Shown one piece after another: positions 1 through 12,591 of a stretch of DNA of 64,000 nucleotides. Position numbers and translations under genes: made by a program. The DNA is from Turnera subulata (Eukaryota; Streptophyta; Magnoliopsida; Malpighiales; Passifloraceae), in assembly GCA_028386065.3 (NCBI GenBank), contig JAKUCV010000419.1, positions 140,615-204,614 on the forward strand, written 5' to 3'. Within the stretch, counting starts at the first letter, position 1. Each line of letters opens with the position of its first letter. The notes below the pieces were generated by a model that made no database searches, was not told the DNA's origin, and worked only from the letters and a program-made list of their open reading frames with translations.

Positions 1-19
1 TACAAGTCGGGGCGTTTCA
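1..19 (+). repeat. 3' tip of the Tekay 5' LTR
   Basis: The last bases, GGGCGTTTCA, equal the end of the LTR that finishes at 15,548. Only the tip is inside the window. Confidence 0.75.
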
Positions 20-23
20 TTTT

Positions 24-35
24 TGGTAGCGGAGC
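24..35 (+). other. tRNA primer binding site of the Tekay element
   Basis: TGGTAGCGGAGC lies four bases after the LTR end, where minus-strand DNA synthesis is primed in LTR retrotransposons. It resembles but is not identical to the usual initiator-Met site TGGTATCAGAGC. The same variant recurs in other elements of this window. Confidence 0.75.
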
Positions 36-146
36 CAGGTAGTAGGTCTTAAGGGTGATAATTGTGCTTGTTTGTTTGCTTGTATGTTCATAGTCTGGTC
101 GTAATCTTGGTATAACTTGCATATATACATTCTCATATATGTACGA

Positions 147-2692
147 ATGGATCCGGTGGAAGGAAATCAACATGCTGAGTAGCATTTTGACGATGACCAA
201 GTATCGGTCGATCATCCGCAACCAGTCGTGGGTGGACAAGTTCCCACGGGAGCATCGGGGGACACATCACAGATTATGCATACCATGGCACAGATTTTGC
301 AGCGTCAAGATGATGGAGATGCCCGTTTAGAAGCCAAAGAAGCTCGTGAACAAGAGAATCAATGGCCTGTCAAGGATCCTGTCTACACCAAGTTGTCCAA
401 GCTAGGTCTTGATACTTTTAAAGGGCTTACCAACACACAGGCAGCTGATGACTAGCTTCGTCAAGCTCACCGAGTGATGCTGAAACTCAGATGCACAGAT
501 AACATGTGGCCTAGGTATGCCGCATCCATGTTTCGCAGAGTTGTTGTGGATTGGTTGGATTCGACAACACGTGACCTCGTGAAACCGATCACCATGCCCT
601 GGACACAATTTAGAGAGATGTTTCGAAGGAAGTTTGTCACAGATGTCTACCAAGACCAGCTAAAGCGACAGTTTTTTGAGTCTGCGACAGCAAATCAGAA
701 AGTCGATGAATGACTGCAAGATCCAGTTTGACCGTTTATCCATCTATGCAACAGAGTATGTGTCTACGCCGGAGGCTAGATGCAAGCGTTTCTGAGATGG
801 CTAACGATCTTGCATCCAGACAGTCATGGGATGTAAAGTTTATGAGACTTATCAAGACATGCTTGCGGATGCTCTTCGAGCAGAGGTCATCTGGATGGGG
901 AATGAAAGAGAGATGGAAGAGATTCGAAAGAAGAGATCTGCAAAGAGTGGTGGGAACCAAAACAAGAGGTTCCAGACCACTGCCAACAAGCCAGGGTATG
1001 GACAGAATCAATCCATGCTAGTATCTCGGGGTCGTGGATGGAGCAACACTTACAACAACAACCGAGGGAGTTCTTGGACACAATCTGGAGGGGCTTCTTC
1101 TGGAGATACCCGTCCTAGACCTCCTTTGTCTACAGTGAGATGCTATGAGTGCAATGAGATGGGACACTACCATTCCTCATGCCCTAAGTTGGGAAGGTCA
1201 GGAAATCCAGCTTCTACACAGACTGTACAAACCTCGATAGCTAGTGTACTGAGTGGTTTTGGAGCAACCCGAAGACAAGGACGTGGAGCTGCACCTGCTA
1301 GAACATATTCAGCTATGAACCAGAGTGCAACTGTCCCAAGGGCATTCGTTATCACATCTGAAGAAGATCCAGAGAATGCCGATGTTATTGCAGGTATTTT
1401 TACAGTTTTTGGTAGTATTGCATATACCTTGATAGATCCTAGTGCTACACATTCCTTTATCGAACAAAGTTTTGCAATACAATATAACTGTGCAGAAGAG
1501 AGTTTAATACGTCTGTTGAGGGTTAGGTTACCAGCGGGCATAGTGGTTAAGTTAACACATGTATGTAGAGATATATCGCTTTTGAACGACGATGAGGTCT
1601 TTCTTGCTTAGTTGGTTATGATGAACATGGGAGGTTTCGACATAATCCTAGGGATGGATTGGTTGTCGAGACACAGTGCTTTGGTGAACTGTCGTACCAA
1701 GGAAGTGCTATTGACTTCCAACGGAGGACAACAGATCTTGTTAACTAGAATTGGAAGAGCCGCTACTGCATATAGTATCTCTGCTACCCAAGACCATGGA
1801 ATGAAGCCATATGGTCCAGACGCCTTGTTGACTTATGTCACTGGCGAAGAAGTACAGACTCCTGTTTTGGAGAACATAGCAGTGGTGAAGGAGTTTTCAG
1901 ATGTTTTTCTTGAAGACCTACCAGGATTGTCTCCTGATAGAGAGGTTGAGTACACCATCGACCTAATGCCAGATGTTATACCTATATCAATGGCTTCATA
2001 TAGGATGGCACCAACAGAACTTCAGGAATTGAAGCAACAGTTACATGAACTGTTAGAGAAGGGATTCATCAGACCTTGTATATTACCTTGGGGTTCACCA
2101 GTTTTGTTTGTAAAAAAGAAGGATGGTAGTTTGCGCATGTGCGTAGATTATCGACAGCTGAACAAGGTGACGGTGAAGAACAAGTACCCGTTACCCAGGA
2201 TTGATGATCTCTTCGATCAGTTGCAAGGAGCTACCGTGTTTTTCAAGATCGATCTTTGATTAGGATACCACCAGATTAAGATTGCGGAGAAAGACATAAC
2301 AAAAATTGCATTTGGCACACGGTATGGTCACTTCGAGTTCACCGTGGTACCCTTTGGCTTGAACAATGCACCTGCTGTTTTCATGTGCTTGATGCACTTG
2401 GTCTTGACTGAAGTTTTGGACAAATTTGTGGTAGTCTTCATTGATGATATTCTGATATATTCGAAGAGCAAGGAAGAACACGAAGAACACATACGGATGG
2501 TGCTACAGAAGTTACGGGAGAAACAATTGTATGCCAAGTTAAGCAAATGTGAGTTTTGGCTTGGAGAAGTTGCTTTCCTTGGTCATATTGTATCGAGAGA
2601 CTGAATAAAAGTTGATCCCGCCAAAGTTAAGGCTGTTCTAGAATGGGAGCCTCCCAAGAGTGTATCTGAAGTTCGGATTGCAAGATACTACC
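147..2692 (+). pseudogene. Tekay gag-protease-RT, first part, broken
   Basis: Reading starts at ATG 147 and meets stops near 180, 453 and 711 plus a frame change before about 826, so gag is dead. The C-terminal gag has a CCHC knuckle (CYECNEMGHYHSSC, about 1,141-1,182). The protease motif is LIDPSATHSF (about 1,430). Reverse transcriptase follows, with the conserved [16 protein letters not shown] block (about 2,107), a TGA at 2,257 just after KIDL, and the catalytic block [11 protein letters not shown] (about 2,431-2,463). Another TGA lies at 2,602. The reading ends at YYRR, where the CRM-like element enters; a block of about four residues just before it (SFLG in relatives) is missing. The gene resumes at 9,918. 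Confidence 0.88.
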
Positions 2693-2697
2693 GGAGG

Positions 2698-3571
2698 TGA
2701 CACACCTAGCCGGCCCTAGAAGCACCTTCGTATCTAAGATTGTCACAATCTCAAATCACCACCAATCGTGCAGGCTTTATGCACCGTTGTTCTTTACCTC
2801 CTAACAATCCGTGCTAGACAACAGATGGACGCGATGGTCCCTCCACCTCCTAATCTCTCGGTGCTAGACAACAAAGAAACAAAAGCATAAAGGAATATGA
2901 ATCACAATAGCAAATATCACTACCTACAATTGTTAGCAAATCCCTAAAATGAAAACAAGCAAAGTGACTCCTCTCTCGATGTGAGATTATTCAAGCTTTG
3001 CTGAACTTTTTATTTCTCAAATAATCTGTCAAAAAACAAAGTATAAAGGTCCTATTTATAGAGCTCCCAAGTCGGCTACAGAGCAATCCCTTGCCGACTT
3101 GGAGTAGCCTCCCTAACCCTAAGGCCAAGTCGGCCACACTAACCCTAATGGACTAGGATTTGACTTTTAATCCAACAACAAATTAGACTAATTAAAACCC
3201 AACAAAATAAACCCAAAATAAAATATAGTTTCAGCCCATTAATTGGACCATTAATAATCCAACAAAAATAATAAAAACAACAAACAGAATTCGGCCCCCC
3301 AATTTAACAATAAAAGTCGACATGGCCCAATTGTGGCCCAATGGGGTCGACTGTCTTCTAGGCCTCTTCCATTCCTTCCCACACAGTGATACATGTGGGT
3401 TTCTTCATAAGCTCTTCTCCCATCTTGATTACTCGATCTTCTTGCAACTCGAGATTGAGCAATGCTTGAACTTGTTGTTGCAATTGCTCTTTGATCTTCT
3501 TGGATCGAGGCCGTGTAATTGGACCCGTGGGAGACACCAACTCGCCAGCTGTTCCTTGAGTGTCCGCATCA
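2698..3571 (-). repeat. 3' LTR of the CRM-like element
   Basis: Begins TGACACACC and ends CCGCATCA on the plus strand. Near-identical to 9,025-9,917, but lacks about 8 bases at its left tip that the other copy has. The last part of the polyprotein reading frame extends into it (down to about 3,358). Confidence 0.88.
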
Positions 3572-6397
3572 TTCCCCTCTTGCTAAAAAGGATTCTCCCT
3601 CGAATCAGTACTTGCATTGTCAAAGGAAGTAAGATCAGATACATTGAATGTGGCACTAACACCATACTCACCTGGCAGATCAATCTTGTAAGCAATGTCG
3701 CCAATGCATTCAAGAACTTGGAATGGTCCATTGCCACGTGGATCCAACTTAGATTTCCTTTGCTTAGGAAACCTTTCCTTCCGAAAGTGTACCCAAACCC
3801 AATCTCTAGGCTCAAACCGCACAAGTTTGCGCCCTTGACTAGCTCTTTGAGCATACTTCTTGTTCTTTGTCTCCATATACTGTCGTGCTTTCTCATGAAT
3901 AGACCGCACTAACTTTGCTTTTTGCTGCCCATCTGCACTCACAAGCTCATTAACAGGTAAAGGCAACAAATCCAAAGGGTTTAGTGGGTTATAACCATAA
4001 ACAATTTCAAAAGGTGAATAACTCGTAGAAGAATGTATGCTCCTATTATAAGCAAACTCGAACAAAGGCAAACATTCTCCCCAAGTTTTCAAATTTTTAC
4101 CCACAACAGCACGCAACAAAGATCCCAAAGTTCTGTTTACCACTTCAGTCTTTCCATCCGTTTGAGGATGACAAGTCGTTGAGAATAACAACTTGGTCCC
4201 CAACTTACCCCATAACATGCGCCAGAAGTGACTGAGGAACTTAGAATCCCTGTCTGAAACAATGGTTTTAAGAAGGCCATGCAATCGCACAACATCCCTA
4301 AAGAACAAGTCAGCAACATGAGATGCATCATCTATTTTATGACAAGCAATAAAATGTGCCATTTTGCTAAACCTGTCAATAACAACAAATACACTATCAT
4401 GTCCCCACTTGGTCCGAGGTAACCCAATAACAAAGTCCATAGACAAGTCAGTCCAAGGACTATCCGGAACAGGCAGTGGCGTGTACAACCCATGAGGTTG
4501 CACTTTTGATTTCGCCTGTCTACATGAAACACAACCTGCACAAACTCGCTCAACATCTTTCTTCATATATGGCCAATAAAAATGCTCATGCAAGATGTCA
4601 AGTGTTTTAGCAACACCAAAATGTTCCATTAAGCCTCCATCATGAGACTCCCTAACAAGCAATTCTCTCATTGAACAAGCTGGAATGAAAAGTTTATGTT
4701 CTTTAAACAAATATCCTGCATCAATGTAAAACTTACCGAACCCAGCATGTTCACAAGCAGGATAGATAGAAGCAAAATCATGATCAGCTTTGTACAGGTC
4801 CTTAATATGCTCAAATCCCATTAATTTCGAACTAAGAGAAGTAATAAGAGCATACCTTCGTGATATTGCATCGGCTACGACATTATCCTTACCTTGCTTG
4901 TATTTCACCATATAGGGAAACGTCTCTATGAACTCGAGCCATTTAGCATGTCTCTTGTTCAGTTTACCTTGGCCCTTTAGATGCTTCAAACTTTTATTAT
5001 CGGTGTGGATCACGAATTCCTTTGGCCATAGGTAATGCTACCACGTTTGCAACACCTGCATAAGTGCATACAACTCTATCATATGTCGAATAGTTCAGCT
5101 GTTCACACTTCAACTTTTCGCTAAAATAAGCGATTGGCCTCCTATTCTGCAAAAGAACAGCACCTATGCCTATACCAGAGGCATCACATTCAACCTCAAA
5201 GGTTGAGTTAAAATCAGGCAATTTAAGAATAGGAGTAGTACATAACTTATCCTTCAAAGTATTAAATGCATCCTCTTGCTCCTGTCCCCATTAAAACCCA
5301 ATTTCTTTCTTAACAATCTTATTCAAAGGTGCAGCAATTGTGCTAAAATCTTTCACAAACCTTTTGTAAAAGCTAGCAAGCCCATGAAAAGACCTTACCT
5401 GTGAGACTGTTGTAGGAATCGGCCACTCCCTTATGGCTTGTCCCTTTTCTTGGTCGACCTCGATTCCCTTGGAACTCACAACATAACCAAGAAAAACAAC
5501 GCTATCCATGCAGAATGTACACTTTTTTAACTTGGAAAATAGTTTTTCGGCCCTAAGAGCCTCCAATACTAATCTAAGGTGTTCAATATGCTCATGTTCA
5601 TTGCTGCTATCGATAAGTTTGTCATCAAAGTACACAACCATGAATTTTCCTATGAAGGCTCTCAAGACATGATTCATCAATCGCATAAATGTGCTAGGAG
5701 CAATAGTTAAACCAAACGGCATTACCAACCATTCATACAATCCATATTTAGTTTTGAATGCAGTTTTCCACTCATCACCTACTTTCATGCGAATTTGATG
5801 GTAACCACTCATGAGATTAATCTTAGTAAATATGCATGCACCATGTAATTCGTCAAGCATATCATCAAGTCGAGGGATAGGATGGCGATACTTAACTGTT
5901 ATTTTGTTGATTGCGCGACAATCAACACACATACGCCACGTACCGTCCTTCTTTGGCACTAGAATCACTGGTACAACACATGGACTCAAACTCTCCCGAA
6001 CCAACCCCTTTGCAAGCAATTTGTCAACTTGCTTTTGAATCTCTTTGGTCTCCTCGGGGTTGGCCCTATATGCTGGCCGATTTGGAATTTTTGCGCCAGG
6101 AACAAAATTAATTTGGTGTTCTATGCCCCGAATAGGTGGCAATTCCTTTGGTAGTTCCTCTGGAAACACATCCCGAAAATCCTGCAAAACAGAAACAACA
6201 GAACTAGGAATATCGGGATTAAGGTCAGTGTCAGAAAAATAAGCGCCCTTGTATAAGAGCACCAAAATATCCTTTCTTCCCGCACATGCTACCCTAAAAT
6301 CCCTCACATTTGCATAGAAGTTCTGTTTTTTTCCCCTCTTTTTTTCTCTCCAAGTCGACATTGGCTCTCCTTTTCTCTCCCTCATTGTCGACTTCAC
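3358..6397 (-). pseudogene. CRM-like pol: RT, RNase H, integrase, LTR-encoded tail
   Basis: RT occupies about 6,100-5,300, with PVILVPKKDGTWRMCVDC (about 5,936) and VVYFDDKLIDS, where the usual I of the YFDDI motif is K. A TAA follows KKEIGF (5,291). RNase H ([16 protein letters not shown]) then loses frame between about 5,080 and 5,010 and resumes at [17 protein letters not shown]. Integrase has the HHCC zinc finger ([11 protein letters not shown]...CAGCVSCRQ) and catalytic core ([25 protein letters not shown]). After SRENPF a TAG sits at 3,583-3,585, but the same frame then runs through the polypurine tract into the LTR to about 3,358. The element needed that frame in the past; it is dead now. 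Confidence 0.88.
3572..3583 (-). other. Polypurine tract of the CRM-like element
   Basis: On the minus strand GCAAGAGGGGAA directly abuts the LTR start TGATGCGGACAC, as expected for the plus-strand primer. Confidence 0.7.
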
Positions 6398-6425
6398 TCC
6401 TTTGTTTTTCTTTATATTTCAGCTC

Positions 6426-8441
6426 TCATTTTCCAAGGTTCTCAGCCTTTTGCACACCCTCTCCTTTTGCATAGCCCTCGGCTATCCTCTCATGCTCACC
6501 ATTGTTTTGCAGCTTGGCTGCCTTTTCTTTCCGCATTGCCTCAGCACTCTTTTCCAAGTGCTTCTGGTCATAATACATCTGCTGTGGAGACAATGGAGCT
6601 AACATAAATTTCTGCTCACCCATGGAGAAGGAGTACCTATTCTTGTAGCCATCATGCCATACACGCCTGTCATACTGCCATGGTCTACCGAGTAAGATGT
6701 GACAAGCATGCATAGGAATAACATCACACAGTATCTTGTTAGTATAATTACCAATGGTCATAGTAACAAGAACCTGTTTCGTCACCTTGATTTCACCCAT
6801 GTCATTCAACCACTGCAGCTTATATGGATTGGGATGCTTCGAAACTACTAATCCCAATTTCTCCACCATCAAGGTACTGGTTACATTCGCACAACTCCCA
6901 CTGTCGATGATCACACTACATGCTTTGCCATCGACATGGCATCTGGTATGGAAAATATTTTCCCTCTACTCGGTCTCATCCTCTTTCAACTGTGCACTAA
7001 GAGCTCGCCTGGTCACGAGAAGTAAAGGATCAAATGCTGGCGCCTCTTGCACATATCGATCTTCCATAGGAACATCTTCCAACTCGGGCATGTTAACATA
7101 TGAGTCGTCCTCCTCATCATCCGAGTATAGCTCTCCCCCTTCCCGAACATAGATCACCTTCTTGTTTGGACATTGGGAAGCAATGTGTCCAATACCTGCA
7201 CACTTGAAGCACTTCATATCCCGATGCTTAGTTGTGGAGGAAGAAGTCGACTGGCTTGCCTTTGGGGCTGGTTTGTAGTCGGCCAGTCTTGTCTTTTCCT
7301 CTCTTGGCTTCTCTTCTGGGGTGTACTTTTGTTGATTCCAATTGGACGAACTGGATGTGATGTAAGGCCCTCAAAAACCCCTACTGTTATTATATGCCTT
7401 CAGCTGCCTTTCCACCTTGATTGCATTCTCGACAACATCACCAATGTCTAGATTATGTTGGAGCTCCACAACATTAGCAATCTCCCAGTTCATTCCAGCA
7501 AGGAATCGTGCAATGGTTTCTTGGGGTTCCTCCTCTATATTCGCCTGAAGCATCAGTGCTTCCATCTCCTTATAATACTCATCGATTCTTTCTGTACCTT
7601 GCCTCAAGGTTTGCAGCTTTTGGTGCAAATCGGTATAGTAGTAGCTCGGTACATATCTCCTCCTCATGATGCCTTTCAATTCAGCCCATGTCTGAGGGGG
7701 TCCTTGTCCTGCACGATGCCTGTCCAACAAAAACTTGTTCCACCATTTAAGAGCATAATCAGTAAATTCAAGAGTAGCTAGGTTAATCTTCTTTTCCTCG
7801 GAAAAGTGATAACAAATAAAAACCATATCAACTCTTTGCTCCTATTCATTGTAAGCGTCTGCATCTCCTCTTCCCTGAAAAGAAGGTATCTTGATCTTGA
7901 TGTTATTCATGTTGGCATCAACATTGTTGAATGGCTCCCATTCATTGTTCCTTCCATAATGTCGATTCTGATAACCTCCTCTTCCTCTCGGCATTCTGCC
8001 ACCTCGTCCATAGCCTTGGTGATGTGGCTGCCACTCTTCCTCTTCCCATACTTCTTCTTCAAACTCGCCTTCCAAACGCCTCCGAGGTTCAGCTTGCTCC
8101 CGAGGCTCGAGTATCTCGCCCCTTGGCTGCGATTCGTCTCGCTGCCTTGGTTCCTCGACTAATGGCGGTTGTTGCTGGTGTTGGCGTGGAGGGGGCTGCT
8201 GCTGCTGCTGCTATCATGGTGGCAGCTGCTCTCCCTAGACGGCCAACCCTGTAAGTAGGCATTTCAGCTCCGCCATGTCGTCTCTATGTGTGCACCTGAA
8301 CTCGGTTAGCTCGTCGAATTTGTCGAGCAATTTGTTGTTGAGACGGACTACCTCATCTCTCAATGCCCTCCATTGTAAGGACTCCCCTTGCTCGTCCTGT
8401 CTGCTGCTCTCCGAGTCCTGGCTTTTTGGTGTCTGCTACAT
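6426..8441 (-). pseudogene. CRM-like gag and protease, broken
   Basis: A start codon at 8,439-8,441 is immediately followed by TAG, then an in-frame Q- and P-rich N-terminus. The conserved retrotransposon gag block (LATLEFTDYALKWWNK to EIANVVELQHNL) lies about 7,770-7,440. A CCHC knuckle, CFKCAGIGHIASQC, is at about 7,211-7,170, and the protease active site IIDSGSCANVTSTLM at about 6,911. Stops interrupt the frame near 7,842, 7,371 and 6,966, all in the same phase, and a phase change separates this part from pol. The pattern is single-base decay of one original gag-protease frame. Confidence 0.85.
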
Positions 8442-9008
8442 CTTCCTGAAAATAACCTCACCCTCTCTTGTGTTTCACTCACTCTCTTGTCCCTTGCTAG
8501 GCTTTTATTTGTCAGGATCCAAAAACAAATCACAGATAATAACAAATTACCACGTATTCAATCGAATCAATGAACTTCCTAACAAGAATCGACAAACTTC
8601 ACGAAACTAGAGGCAAGATTAACTCAATTCAGGAACAGAAAACACACATAAGGAGAACAGTTTGTATGTGTAGATTTTTGGTCAATAGAGCAATATGAAA
8701 CAATATTACCCAATGCAAGAAATCGGCTATCAACACAACAAACTGAAAGAAAACTTAAGATTCAATTCGGGTAGGAACTTTTCCCGAATTCCTGCAAAAA
8801 CAATCTGGTTGTCAACAAATCAACCGAATTCTTCTTTTTTTTTTTAATTTGCTGTCGAAATTTCAAGAAACACTCAACAAAACAATTCTACAAATCGACT
8901 AATTGATTCAGGGTTCAGTCATTTTTTTTTTATATAATAAAATTCGGCTGAAGAAAAAAACAATAATCACAGAAAATTAAAGGATAGTTGATTGATTTGA
9001 TAACCTGA

Positions 9009-9020
9009 GGTCCGCTACCA
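9009..9020 (-). other. tRNA primer binding site of the CRM-like element
   Basis: On the minus strand TGGTAGCGGACC lies four bases inside the 5' LTR. It differs by one base from the Tekay site at 24-35. Confidence 0.7.
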
Positions 9021-9024
9021 AAAT

Positions 9025-9917
9025 TGATACGACAGCACACCTAGCCGGCCCCAGAGGCACCTTCGAATCTAAGATTGTCCCGATCTCAAATCACCACCAA
9101 TCGTGCACGCTTTTATGCACCGTTGTTCTTCACCTCCTAACAATCCGTGCTAGGCAACAGATGGACGCGATAGTCCCTCCACCTCCTAATCTCTCGGTGC
9201 TAGACAACAAAGAAACAAAAGCACAAAGGAATATGAATCACAATAGCAAATATCACTGCCTGCAATTGTTAGCAAATCTCTAAAATGAAAACAAGCAAAG
9301 AGACTCCTCTCTTGATGTGAGATTATTCAAGCTTTTCTGAACTTTTTATTTCTCAAATAATCTGTCTAAAAACAAAGCATAAATGTCCTATTTATAGAGC
9401 TCCCAATTCGGCTACAGAGCAATCCTTTGCCGACTTGGAGTAGCCTCCCTAACCCTAAGGCCAAGTCAGCCACACTAACCCTAATGGACTAGGATTTGAC
9501 TTTTAATCCAACAAAAAATTGGACTAATTAAAACCCAACAAAATAAACCCAAAATAAAATATAGTTTCAGCCCATTAATTGGACCATTAATAATAAAAAA
9601 ATAATAAAAACAATAAACAAAATTCGGCCCCCCTAATTTAACAATAAAAGTCGACATGGCCCAGGTGTGGCCCAATGAGGTCGACTGTCTTCTAGGCCTC
9701 TTCTATTCCTTCCCACACAGTGTTGCATGTGGGTTTCTTCATAAGCTCTTCTCCCATCTTGATTACTCGATCTTCTTGCAACTCGAGATTGAGCAATGTT
9801 TGAACTTATTATTGCAATTGATCTTTGATCTTCTTGGATCGAGCCCGTGTAATTAGACCCGTGGAGAACACCAACTCGCCAGCTGTTCCTTGAGTGTCCG
9901 CATCCATGTCCGCATCA
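9025..9917 (-). repeat. 5' LTR of the CRM-like element
   Basis: Starts TGATACGACAG and ends CCGCATCA on the plus strand. Aligns with 2,698-3,571 over its whole length. It has a short extra CCATGTCCGCAT repeat at its right end. Confidence 0.88.
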
Positions 9918-11989
9918 GGAGGTTCATCGAGGGATTTTCCTTGATCGCTGGTCCCATGACCATGCTGTTGAGGAATGATCAAGCTTTTGTATGGAGTGAT
10001 GCCTGTCAGAAGAGTTTTGACGAGCTGATGAAGAAGTTGACGTCAGCACCAGTTTACACAGTACCTAAGCCAGGAGTGGAGTACACGTTATTCTGTGATG
10101 CTTCAGGTCTTGGCTTGGGAGCAGTATTGATGCAAAAATGTCGGGTGATTGCTTATGCCTCGAGATAGTTAAGACCACATGAGAAGAACTACCCGACACA
10201 CGATCTAGGGATGGCTGCAGTAATCCTTGCTTTGAAGATCTTGCGACATTACTTGTTTGGAGAAAGATACCGGATTTTCACAAACCATAAGAGTCTCAAG
10301 TACATCATGACTCAGAAGTAACTTAACCTACGGCAAAGACATTGGGTTGAGCTGCTGAATGATTATAATTGTACTATTGAGTACCATCCAGGAAAGGCTA
10401 TTGTTGTAGCTGATGCGCTCAGCCGGAGACAACCAGAGGATGCTTCCACCACTTACTCGGTACCCTCACTTATCGAGTTAAGGAAGTTGGGAGTTCACCT
10501 GACAATAGATGACACAGGTGCCTTGCTAGCACATATGGATATAAAATCCAACCTGAGAGGATGGATTGTTGAGTTACAAGATGGAGATCCTAACTTGATC
10601 AAGCTGAAAGAAAGAGTACTCAATGGGAAAGAGGATAAGTTTCGGATGGTTGAAGATGGCGCACTGATGATTGGGAAGCGTTTATGTGTTCCTAATTTCG
10701 GTAACCTGCGTAGTCATATTCTAGAAGAGGGACACATGACACCATATGCAATGCATCCTGGAAACACTAAGATGCATCAGGACCTGAAGAGCCATTATTG
10801 GTGGTCGCGTATGAAGAAGGATGTGGCAGAGTATGTAGCAAAGTGCATTACTTGCCAGCAGGTAAAAGCTAAACATCAAGCTCCAGCAAGCAAAATGAGA
10901 TCGTTGGCAGTGCCAGAGTAGAAATGGGAGATGATCACCATGTATTTTGTGATTGGGTTACCGATGACTCAGAAGCAACATGATGCTATTTGGGTCATCA
11001 TTGATCGATTGGCAAAATCGGCCCATTTCCTTTCCATTCAGCAGACCGATACTGTGGACAAGTTGGCGAAGTTGTATGTTGCTGAGATTGTAAGGCTACA
11101 TGGTATTCCTAAGTCTATAGTTTCAGACAGAGATCCTAGATTCACCTCACGCTTTTGAAAAAGTCTACAAACAGCTTTGGGAACCAAGTTGAGTTTCAGT
11201 ACTGCCTTTCATCCACAGACAGAAGGACAATAAAAAAGGACTATACAGACGTTGGAGGATATGCTAAGGGCTTGTGCACTTAACTTTAGTGGAAGTTGGG
11301 ACAAGTACTTGCCATTGACAGAGTTTGCCTACAATAATGGTTATCATTCCAACATTAGAATGCCACCATTTGAAGCTCTTTACGGAAGGATGTGTCAGAG
11401 TCCAGTTTATTGGGATGAAGAAGGACTTCGTTTGATCGTTGGTCTGAACTTGGTTAAACAAATAGTTGATAAGATCCAGACGGTGAAACAGTGCATGAGA
11501 GCTGCTCAAGACCCACAGAAGAGCTACGCCGACAAGCATCAGCAGGAGATGGAGTACAAGATTGGAGAAAAGGTTTTCCTCCGAGTCACACCATGGAGAG
11601 GCGTAATCAGGTTCGAAAAGAGAGGAAAATTGAGTCTCAGATATATCGAACCTTATGAGATCGTGGAAAGAATCGGACCTTTGGCATATAGGTTGTCATT
11701 ACCTGAGGAGCTATCACGCATTCATGACGTGTTCCACGTCTATATGCTGAGGAGATACCAGTCAGATCCTAGTCATGTTGTGACACCGACAGATGTTGAA
11801 GTGGCAGAGGATCTTACATATACAAAGGTACCGGAGCAGATCCTTGCCCGAGAAGTACGGCAATTGCAGAACCGTACCATCCTCATGGTAAAGGTTAAGT
11901 GGAGTAAGCATTCTGCTAATGAGTCTACATGGGAAGTTGAAGAGCACATGCGGACCCAGTACCTACTTCTCTTCACAGGAATGGAGTGA
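9918..11989 (+). pseudogene. Tekay RNase H-integrase-chromodomain, second part, broken
   Basis: Continues the frame broken at 2,692. RNase H shows YTLFCDASGLGLGAVL and ends with VADALSRR (about 10,420). Stops occur at about 10,166 and 10,319. Integrase has the HHCC finger (HPGNTKMHQDL...CITCQQVKA), then VIGLP, IVSDRDPRF and HPQTEGQ, with stops near 10,919, 11,156 and 11,231. A final open stretch (11,252-11,989) ends with a chromodomain of about 50 residues (PEQILAREVRQL to STWEVEEHMRTQYL, about 11,830-11,970), which in chromoviruses steers integration to particular chromatin. Inactive. Confidence 0.88.
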
Positions 11990-12022
11990 ATTTCGAGGAT
12001 GAAATTCTTTTAAGGGGGGTAG

Positions 12023-12516
12023 TGTGACATCCCGGGGTCTATGAGTACGGGGAGTGAACGCCGGTGCCGGGATGAGCATGGACAAGGAGCGGCTTCTGGC
12101 AGGCTTCTAGACGGGGGGCACATGAACGAATAGAATCCACACCGGAATAGGAGAGATCCTGAGACTGTGTAGGGATGGGGCTATATAGTTGGGGCGATTT
12201 CATAATTATATGGGTGTGGGACTGTATAATTAAGAATAGCTCAAATGAAGTGATTTCGAGGTTGTACAGGAATGGGACTGTACAATTGAGAATAGCTTAA
12301 ACGGTTTGATGGGTACTAACTATATCAACAAGGTGCACCTACCTTTTCGGTGCTCATTCCAGAAGAATTCCAAAGTTAAACATGCTTGACTTGGAGCAAT
12401 TGTAGGATGGATGACCTCCTGGGAAGTTTTCCCCGGAAACATGCGAGTGAGGACAAAGCATGTTGGAAAGGTCCCGTGTTGGTCTGTAGTGACAGTCAAC
12501 AAGCCGGGACTTTACA
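12023..12516 (+). repeat. Cassandra-type 5' LTR
   Basis: 494 bp, TG...CA ends. Near-identical to 12,592-13,110 apart from substitutions and a 24-bp duplication present only in the second copy. Confidence 0.85.
12331..12435 (+). ncRNA. 5S-rRNA-like domain in the first Cassandra LTR
   Basis: Shows the 5S internal control region: box A-like AAGTTAAACATGCTTG (12,373-12,388), then TAGGATGG, then box C-like GGATGACCTCCTGGGAAGT (12,409-12,427). Plant 5S has AAGTTAAGCGTGCTTG and GGGTGACCTCCTGGGAAGT at these places. In Cassandra this region can be transcribed by RNA polymerase III. It is not a genuine ribosomal 5S gene: it is inside an LTR and diverges toward its 5' end. Confidence 0.8.
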
Positions 12517-12518
12517 GT

Positions 12519-12530
12519 TGGTAGCGGAGC
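12519..12530 (+). other. tRNA primer binding site of the Cassandra element
   Basis: TGGTAGCGGAGC two bases after the first LTR; identical to the Tekay site. Confidence 0.75.
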
Positions 12531-12591
12531 TCCAGGACTCCTCTAGTACGATGCAGGGTTCGGGGACGAACCTAACGGAAGCTGGTGGGTC

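Larger units (their letters stand above)
2698..9917 (-). mobile_element. CRM-like Ty3/gypsy retrotransposon inserted in the Tekay RT/RNase H region
   Basis: Both ends are direct LTR copies (2,698-3,571 and 9,025-9,917) and the insertion is flanked by the 5-bp duplication GGAGG (2,693-2,697 and 9,918-9,922). Removing element plus one repeat restores the Tekay frame (YYRR continuing into FIEGFS). Reading on the minus strand gives gag, CCHC, protease, RT, RNase H and integrase. The polyprotein C-terminus runs across the polypurine tract into the 3' LTR, with a TRPRSKKIKE-like basic motif; this is typical of CRM-like chromoviruses (lineage call is inference). Several stops and frame shifts make it inactive. 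Confidence 0.9.

Noticed and set aside
3322..3912. 196-codon plus-strand open frame
   Set aside because: It is the reverse strand of the CRM-like integrase C-terminus and LTR, with no plant protein motifs.
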